From Alternaria dauci (lineage: Eukaryota; Ascomycota; Dothideomycetes; Pleosporales; Pleosporaceae), in the NCBI RefSeq assembly GCF_042100115.1, contig NC_091276.1, forward strand, positions 1,860,001 to 1,924,000: a DNA stretch of 64,000 nucleotides, given 5' to 3'. The notes below the pieces were generated by a model. The model was not told where the DNA came from. It saw nothing but the letters and a program-made list of their open reading frames with translations, and ran no database searches. Of the stretch, positions 56,699-64,000 are shown piece after piece. The first letter of the stretch is position 1, and every line of letters starts with the position of its first letter. The translations under genes were made by a program, and so were the position numbers.

Positions 56699-57545
56699 TA
56701 TGGAATAATTAGGTAAGTCAAAGGGTATCTACAAGTACTGAAAGTCCAGTCAGCGGTGGAATTGACGTTTGGCTGTTGGGACGTTGGGCCTGGGGTTCGG
56801 CAACGGACGCGGGTTGACATGGCACGGGAGACGCCTCGTGGGACAAAATGCCAACCACGGCAAAATACGCAGGAAATAGCAAATGGGCAAAGCTTGAAGC
56901 AGGGAGGACGCAGAGTGAAAGGCAGTTGCGGCGGAGACGCGAAGGCGACGGACGAATTGGAGTAATCGTCATCCCTTTCTACGTCAGTGATCGCGAAGAC
57001 GGTCACGTACCTCTATAGAAGCAGAAGAGCATGGGCTCTGTATGTCGCGCAACAGCGAAAGACACAATCTCCGTCGGGAGAGGCAACAGGAATCAAACAG
57101 CAGAGGCGAGCCCCGGTCGCATCGCAATGTCGTCTGGTAGGATAAGTGGGAAGGCGATCTGGCCAGCTGTTCCTGCGCCTTGGAGATTGAAACGGCCCGC
57201 CGACGCCACACCCAGCCGCTGCGCCACACCCAGCCCAGAGAGTGACGCGACTCAAGACACATACATGGGCTTTACAATTCACATCGCACCGCCTGCGCCC
57301 TCCACTCTAGAGCCCGCCGCCCATCTCGACGCATACTTGACCCGTCGACATACCCCAGATATTTGTCGGCACTCGAAACATAACGCCCCGTCGCCCAGAC
57401 GTCACATCCAGACACCCCCGAAACGCCGCGGACCCCCGAAGGCAGCCAATATAGCCAAAACCACGCCCACGCCCAAGACACATGAGGTGGAACTAGCCAG
57501 CGACCCCTCCTGCACCACGGCACCGTCTTTGCTCGCCCATGAGCC
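56699..57545. promoter_or_regulatory. Divergent promoter region between SEC16 and NEO1
   Basis: 847 bp separate the two start codons, which face away from each other. Frames on both strands here look incidental. The two products both serve early secretory/endosomal membrane traffic, so shared regulation is plausible but inferred. No TATA box or known operator was identified with confidence; the right half is C-rich (GCCACACCCAGCC occurs in two near copies at about 57205-57235). Confidence 0.5.
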
Positions 57546-60500
57546 ATGGCCGCACCCCACCAGTACCACCAGCCGAATGCGCCAGACGAAGACTCGGACC
57601 TGGAACTCGACCTAGAAGAGCTGGACCCTCTGGCCACCCACTCGCAGTCCGCCTCTGCACCACCCCACCGGCAGTCGAGAGATCAAAGGAGACCATACCA
57701 TGAACTGGGCGCCAGGATACCGCTGAGGAACCTCAGGGTGGGCCGGTTGCGCGCAAGCAAGAAACAGGAAGAGCCGGAAGAGGACGACCTGAGGGGGCTG
57801 TTGGACGACGAGGAAGGGTCCAAGAGAGACTCTGCCGGCAGTTATGGCCAGTCTGGCGACGACGACGCGCCTCTGCTGTCTGCACAACATACAGTACGGA
57901 GAAGACGGCGGCCACCGCCGAGCAAACTGTCCCGCCTCGGCTCAGCCATGCGCCTGCCCAGCTTCCTCTCGCGACAGAACAATGCGCCGATACAGCTGGG
58001 CGACGGCAACGGAGAGTCGGATGCCGAAGAAGAGCATGATCCAACCACCCAGCGTACCGTCTCCGTCGGCCAGCTCCAAACCTCGCGCTTCCCTGCAAAC
58101 GCCGTATCCAACGCAAAATACACCCCCTGGAGTTTCCTGCCCCGCACTCTATACAATGAATTCTCCTTCTTCATCAACATGTACTTTCTGCTCGTCGCCC
58201 TGTCACAAATCATACCCGTCCTACGCATCGGCTACCTCTCGACCTACATCTTTCCCCTGGCTTTTGTCATATCCATCACTCTGGGCAAAGAGGCAATGGA
58301 CGATATTGCGCGAAGGCGGCGAGACGCAGAAGCAAATTCCGAAGGTTATACAGTCCTCAAGTTTGAAGAGAACAGCCTCGGCAACGGCGTTGCGCCAGGC
58401 AAGAACTCGCAGAAGAAGAAGCGCCTGAGGAAGCAACCCAAGGAACAAGGTCGGTCTGTCGACATTGACGACGAAGAGCAGCGGCTTTCAGGCAAGGGCT
58501 TGGCCACGTGCACCTACTGGGAGGTCGTAAAACCCTCTCGGAGCCTCAAGGTTGGAGATGTTGTAAAGCTTGGCAAGGACCAGCGAGTGCCTGCCGACAT
58601 GGTGCTCCTCAAGAGCTACTCGAGCGAAAACGCAGCACCCGCGGAAGACGAACCCAAAGCGCAGAGCTCGTCATCCGCGCTTATCGACGGCCTGGATTCT
58701 GGAGACACAGCCAAGGTCGACAGTGCCACAGCTACCGGGACCTCAGGCGAAGCTTTCATCCGGACTGACCAGCTGGACGGTGAAACCGATTGGAAGCTGC
58801 GCCTGACTTCACCACTCACCCAAAATTTGGATGTTGGCGAGTACACGCGGCTCCGCGTCGTCGCTGGAAAACCGGACAAGAAGGTCAATGAGTTCTACGG
58901 AACCGTTGAACTGCCTCCCAAGACCCGGCGCCAGTATGACCCCCATGAGAATGAAGAGACGACCCCCCCTGAGGAAGTACATTCAGCATCCTTGAGCATC
59001 GACAACACCATTTGGGCAAACACGGTTGTTGCCTCAAGCTGCAGTCTGTTAGCTGTCGTTGTATACACCGGCCCCCAAACTCGCCAAGCGCTCTCCACAT
59101 CGCCTTCCCGATCCAAGACTGGCTTGTTAGAGCTGGAGATCAACTCTCTTACAAAATGGCTCTGTATCTTCACGCTGTCACTCTCATTCATACTAGTAGC
59201 CCTTGCGCGCTTCCAGGTCATTGAAGGCCGGCAGTGGTGGGCATCCATGCTGCGTTTCCTCATCCTGTTCTCTACCATTGTGCCAGTAGGTCTGCGTGTC
59301 AACCTCGACATGGGCAAGTCAGTCTATGCGTGGTTCATCCAGCATGATGAGAGCATCAAAGGCACCATCGTCCGGACTAGCACAATCCCAGAGGATTTGG
59401 GCCGTATTGAGTACCTGTTGAGCGACAAGACGGGTACTCTGACACAGAACGGTATGTCCAACAACAAACGAACCCCAACAGGACTGACACTACCCAGAGA
59501 TGATTATGAAAAAGATACATGTCGGTACGGTTTCATACGCAAACGAAGCAATGGACGAAGTATCGTCGTACGTTCACCAATGCTTTACACCACCCGCTGG
59601 AGAAGCTCCGTCGCTCGTCACGCCATCTTCCGCATATACCGCACCTCTGACCTCAGCTACTCGTACACGCCGAGAGATTGGATCTCGGGTTCGCGATGTT
59701 GTGCTGGCCCTAGCGCTTTGCCACAATGTAACACCGACTACAGAAGAAGAAAATGGAGAGACAGTCACCACGTACCAAGCCTCTTCCCCCGATGAAATTG
59801 CCATTGTGAGATGGACCGAGGCTGTCGGCCTGAAGCTACTGTCCCGTGACCGCGAATCAATGACCCTACTATCGTGCGACAGCGGCAATACTGTGGTCAA
59901 GGTGCGTATCTTGAACGTCTTTCCGTTTACTTCCGAAGGCAAACGCATGGGCATCGTTGTAAAGTTCTATCATGGTCCGGCATCATCGCCCACTGATGAC
60001 GATGGCGAGATCTGGTTCTACCAAAAAGGTGCCGATACAGTCATGACCTCCATCGTTGCTGCCAATGATTGGCTCGACGAGGAGACAGCAAACATGGCAC
60101 GCGAAGGCCTCCGAACACTCGTTGTCGGTCGCAAGAAATTATCCGCGCAAATCTACCAAGACTTCTCCGTCAAGCATGCTCAGGCATCCCTTGCCCTCAA
60201 CAACCGCGATGCCGCCGTTGCCAACGTAGTAAAAGAATACCTGGAGAACGACCTGGAACTTCTCGGCGTCACTGGTGTCGAGGACAAGCTCCAGAAGGAC
60301 GTCAAGCCCTCTCTCGAACTCCTTCGTAATGCCGGCATCAAGATCTGGATGTTGACTGGCGACAAAGTAGAAACCGCCCGCTGCGTAGCTGTCTCATCCA
60401 AACTAGTAGCTCGCGGTCAATACGTCCACACAATTGCTAAGCTAAAACGCAAAGACCTCGCCTCCTCCTCGCTCGACTTCCTCCGCGGAAAACTAGACGC

Positions 60501-61509
60501 GTGCCTCCTCATCGATGGAGAATCCCTCGCGCTGTTCCTCCAACACTTCCGCCAGGAATTCATCTCTGTAGCCGTCCAGCTGCCCACCGTCGTAGCCTGC
60601 CGCTGTTCCCCAACGCAAAAAGCAGACGTTGCCCGGCTGATCCGCGAATTCACCAAGAAACGCGTATGCTGCATTGGCGACGGCGGCAACGACGTGTCCA
60701 TGATCCAAGCCGCAGACGTCGGCGTCGGTATCGTCGGAAAAGAAGGTCGCCAAGCCTCCCTCGCAGCCGACTTCTCCATTGAGCAATTCTGCTACCTTGT
60801 GAAACTACTCGTCTGGCACGGTCGCAACAGCTACAAGCGCTCTGCCAAACTGAGTCAATTCGTCATCCACCGTGGTCTCATCATCAGTATCTGCCAGACC
60901 GTCTACTCCATTTCCAGCAACTTTGAGCCCAATGCTCTGTACAAGGACTTTTTGCTCGTCGGCTATAGTACCATCTACACCATGATGCCTGTCTTCTCCC
61001 TCGTGCTGGATCGAGACGTGGACGAGAGTGTGGCGAATCTATATCCGGAACTCTACGCCGAACTCAAAACGGGGAGATCGTTGTCTTACAAATCCTTCTT
61101 CATCTGGGTCGCAGTGTCCATCTACCAGGGCTCCATCATCCAGGGACTATCGCAACTCCTCGTTGGCGTTGGCCTGTCAACTACACCCCCCGCGGAACCC
61201 GATCCCACGTTCCTTAAAATGGTCAGCGTCAGTTTCTCTGTGCTGATTGTTAACGAACTCGTCATGGTGGCGATGGAGGTTACGACGTGGCATTGGATCA
61301 TGATTGCTAGTATTCTGGGCACGGCCGTGATTTACTTTGGCTCGGTGCCGTTTTTGACGGGCTACTTTGATCTTGCGTTTGTGGGCAGTTTGGCGTTTTG
61401 GTGGAAGTTTGCGGTTATTGCGGCGATTAGTTTGGTGCCGCCTTATGCGGTCAAGTTGTTGCGGAGGACGCTGAAGCCCCCGAGTTATCGCAAGGTGCAG
61501 GGGTTATAG
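57546..61509 (+). CDS. NEO1: P4-type phospholipid flippase Neo1
   Basis: Exons 57546-59451 and 59498-61509 (46-nt intron, phase 1) give 1305 residues. The intron lies just after the phosphorylation motif: SDKTGTLTQN (Asp at residue 627) joins to EMIMKKIHVG. Other P-type landmarks are DQLDGETDWKLRL (actuator, DGET), WMLTGDKVETARC (about 920) and CCIGDGGNDVSMIQAADVG (about 1030). VPVGLRVNLDMGK in helix 4 and WHGRNSYKRSAKLSQFVIHR mark the Neo1 branch (yeast Neo1, human ATP9A/B), which works without a Cdc50 subunit. It flips aminophospholipids at Golgi/endosomal membranes. The 200-residue N-terminus is acidic and basic in blocks and probably disordered. Catalytic residues appear intact. Confidence 0.95.
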
Positions 61510-61953
61510 GAGAAAGTGGGTTTTTTGCATAGCGGGCGTCGTTCTTGTTGTGTTTGGAAGCGATGAGAATTTATTTTTATCATTCATCGCTGTTTTGCTT
61601 TGCTGGGTGGGCAATCTCTCATCACAGTCCGTTCCTTGATGCAATTGCCTGGTTTGATGTCTATTGCATCGTAAGAGAATCCCGACATCTCGGTCCCATA
61701 AACGACCTTTTACATTGCGTCCACCTTATTTGGAAACAGTCGTTTTAGCCCGCGACTTAACAAGAAACAAGATTGTGAATGGCTTGCCGAGGACTTCGCA
61801 CGGAACAAATATCACGTGCATGGAACGTTTGGGGGAATGGATACAACACATATTGCAATTACTACGACGTTGTAAGAAGATGAGGAGACACGAACGGCAT
61901 ACGACGGTCGCCGATGTGCTAACTTCATGTCCTTTCTTTGACTGATTCAAACC
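61510..61953. other. Convergent intergenic region, NEO1 and USP 3' flanks
   Basis: Short frames on both strands without domains. It is AT-richer than the upstream gene. No repeat or RNA gene was recognised. Confidence 0.45.
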
Positions 61954-63313
61954 CTAGAGTCTCGTCTCAAAGCGCTTGTACATCAAAACCACAGCTTGCA
62001 TTCCCATTTGCCCATACACCTGGGGGTTCGCCTTCAAGTGCGACAAAGGCCGCTGAATGGCGCGATGATCGTTAATGTAAAAGACTTTCTTAGGGCCACG
62101 TACGCTCGCAACCCAGTGACCAGCTTCGTTTGTACCACCATGCGTAAGTACGCTGCTCAGTCGATACTTGAGAGGCGGCGGGTCGCCAACAACGGCTTGA
62201 TATTCGGATAAATTTAGAACATCGGGAAGGTTTATAGGATTATCGTTCCTGGTTCCGTCCTGGTTAACGACACTGAGTTTGATGCGGAGATACTCTGGTG
62301 ATCCTTCGATACGTATAGTCTGCGTCCTTTGCTGCTGGGTCATACATTGGGTACAATTGCCCACAGCGAGTGTGCTTGGGCTGAATTATCTTCGTATAGC
62401 ATCTTCAACGCTGTCTGGGTTACCTTCGTCGAGAATTGCGATGTTGTTGAAACCGATACTGTCGACGTTGGTGCCAAATGGGACAGGTTGCTGATGACCG
62501 CATGCACCACGCCAGATGCATTCGGATTTCAGGATAAACAGAGCTTCGTAGCGAGTTCTCCAATCCCTGTGTGCCCCGAGACTGCTTGTATTAGCGTAAG
62601 ATGATCTAATATTGCGGAGAAGACTTGTGGTTGACGGACTCGAGACATACCGTTAGTAGTCGCGTTTGCATTTCTTCTGGGTCTTCCTGTACATTCGCTG
62701 CTCCCACAGCCGCTCCTGGAGTAAATTGCCGCAGCATGTTGTCAATTTGGTGAACTTCGATTAGCTCTGCATTGGTAGAGGGTATATCCATGGGTACACC
62801 CGAAGGGCTGAGATTGCCAGCACTCCAGTAGTACTGCACTAGAGCCTTCACTGCGCAAGCGGGACAGCGTTTTAGTGTACTACCTGGACGTTTCTTTCCT
62901 TTCTTCTCAAGTTCTTTCTTCAGCCGAGTCATTTCCTTATCAGGCAAATCGTCTACGCTGCCAATGTCCGGGTTTTTTGACAGTGACTCATCGGACATTT
63001 GCGTGTCCAATTGTGCATGGATTATATGAGCGGGACGACATGGAAAAATCGGCGTTTGGTCATGCGTTGTGTTGTGCGAGAGGATCCATTGAAGGAATTT
63101 TGGCAAATGTAGCAATGCTTGTAGACCGCTAAGTCGAAAACATGTATTACCATTTCGTCGCAGACCTCTGCTACTTTTATCTAACCTTGCAATAGGCCGG
63201 ATATTTGGAAGTTGTTTAGCAGCAATATTCTTGGCTACTTGCCTCGCGTGTGGCAGCGCAGTCCTTTGGTGGAAGCCCCTGCTACGCATATTCGGACGTT
63301 GATTTGCAGTCAT
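61954..63313 (-). pseudogene. Ubiquitin-specific protease (USP/UCH) remnant
   Basis: On the minus strand three blocks of a USP catalytic domain are in order. Block 1 (63313 to about 62651) has the Cys box SRGLRRNGNTCFRLSGLQAL, where RGLxNxGNTCYxNS is usual, and the QEDPEEMQTRLL segment. Block 2 (about 62580-62389) has YEALFILKSECIWRGACGHQ and ILDEGNPDSVEDAIRR. Block 3 (62385-61954) has VGNCTQCMTQQQRTQTIRIE and the His box LTHGGTNEAGHWVASVRG. Blocks 2 and 3 share a frame but are split by TAA at 62388-62386. The only good donor after block 1 (62650) and acceptor (62582) join it to block 2 out of frame. This looks like a decayed deubiquitinase; a functional gene would need splicing I could not find. 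Confidence 0.6.
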
Positions 63314-64000
63314 GTTCAGTTGTGACTGACAGAAGCGATATCAGTGATGGTATAGTGTTATTCACTCTAAGTGGTGATATGTTGTATAACGATCAGCCGT
63401 ACGAACGAGTGAGGTAGCCATGTTATGCGACTTGGTCTACAAAGCGAACAATAGTCGAGTTGGATAGCTTTGTCAAACCCCCCCTGCGTTTAATAACAAA
63501 GGCATTGTATACTAGAGCGACTAATAGGAACAAAACAACACAACCTATTGCGATACCGCCACTCTATACAAGGGAAAAATTAAATGCTACCTCTGTAGTT
63601 GTCTAGACAGAGTATTATTATATAAGAGAGATTAATTACTCTTATTATAGGTATCTAGGTAGAGTATTAATATGTAAGAGAAAAAATAAACATTACCTCT
63701 GTAATTGCCTAGGTAGAGTATCGCGATATAAGGAAGATTAGTTGCTCTCTCTATAGTTGCCTAGGTAGAGTATTAATATATAAGAGAAAATCTAAACGTT
63801 GTAGCTGCAAGCTGACTACCGCTTGGCGTTGACTGGCACTCCTTTCCAGAATGACTACTCAGACATCCAGTCCATGTACCATTTTCTACGAATCCGCCCA
63901 TGGAACAACGTGGCGACGTTCTACCGGGTAAGATGCGCGCTATGCGACTACGAGGAATGACCAAAACAAAAACTGACGTGTAGCAGTTTTTCATGTTTAA
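63314..64000. other. Right-edge intergenic region with tandem repeat cluster
   Basis: AT-rich, with four tandem units of the repeat also found at the left edge. A 73-codon minus-strand frame (63994-63773) partly overlaps the repeat and is not supported. No gene is visible before the window ends. Confidence 0.5.
63564..63800. repeat. Tandem repeat cluster, about 52-bp units (right copy)
   Basis: CTATACAAGGGAAAAAT (63564-63580) is followed by units starting near 63594, 63646, 63700 and 63752, each T(G/A)TAG or TGTAA, then T(T/A)G(C/T)CTAG(G/A)(T/C)AGAGTAT and an AT-rich TATAAGAGA or TATAAGGAAG part. A last partial unit TGTAGCTGC begins at 63800. It is the same family and direction as 655-800, where the inverted copy of the flanking motif lies on the opposite side. 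Units differ by about 10-25%, so the array is not freshly amplified. Confidence 0.78.

Overview
The window looks like a chromosome segment of a filamentous ascomycete. Genes carry short (about 45-75 nt) GT-AG introns, lie on both strands with long spacers, and have no operons. The protein families (Neo1 flippase, Sec16, Yme2, Bet1, BYS1-domain and fungal Baeyer-Villiger proteins) are fungal. My impression is a Dothideomycete, probably Pleosporales, but no database comparison was possible.

Layout. 1-301: 3' end of glutamate synthase. 655-800: tandem repeat cluster. 950-6664: YME2 (mitochondrial inner membrane), adenylate kinase and the SNARE BET1, all on +. 6665-8978: gene-poor. 8979-16731: a four-helix membrane protein, an HD-domain phosphohydrolase, ribosomal protein eS7 (with a GC-AG intron), a GST on the minus strand, and a CCCH zinc-finger protein. 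17308-23831: FAD monooxygenase, a 0.4 kb palindromic mobile-element remnant, glycerate kinase (-) and an MFS exporter (+). 23994-28771: two coiled-coil genes on the minus strand, the larger interrupted by two in-frame TAG codons. 30432-31233: a GlcG/HbpS-like protein. 33453-38728: two secreted-protein genes (CAP-like and BYS1-like) diverging from a 3.9 kb gene-free stretch. 40266-42226: Baeyer-Villiger monooxygenase. 43661-49948: a large WD40/Myb-like/zinc protein and an APC-family permease (both -). 51188-61509: SEC16 (-) and NEO1 (+) share an 847 bp divergent promoter; both act in membrane traffic. 61954-63313: a decayed ubiquitin-specific protease. 63564-63800: the same tandem repeat family as at the left end.

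No biosynthetic cluster is evident: the oxidases and transporters are not accompanied by a PKS, NRPS or terpene synthase. The most unusual items are the palindromic element with 9-bp flanking repeats (18796-19210), the coiled-coil gene with two TAG interruptions, the broken USP gene beside repeats, the repeat clusters at both window edges, and the uncharacterised WD40 protein. Splice sites were assigned by eye from reading frame and consensus; no transcript evidence was available.
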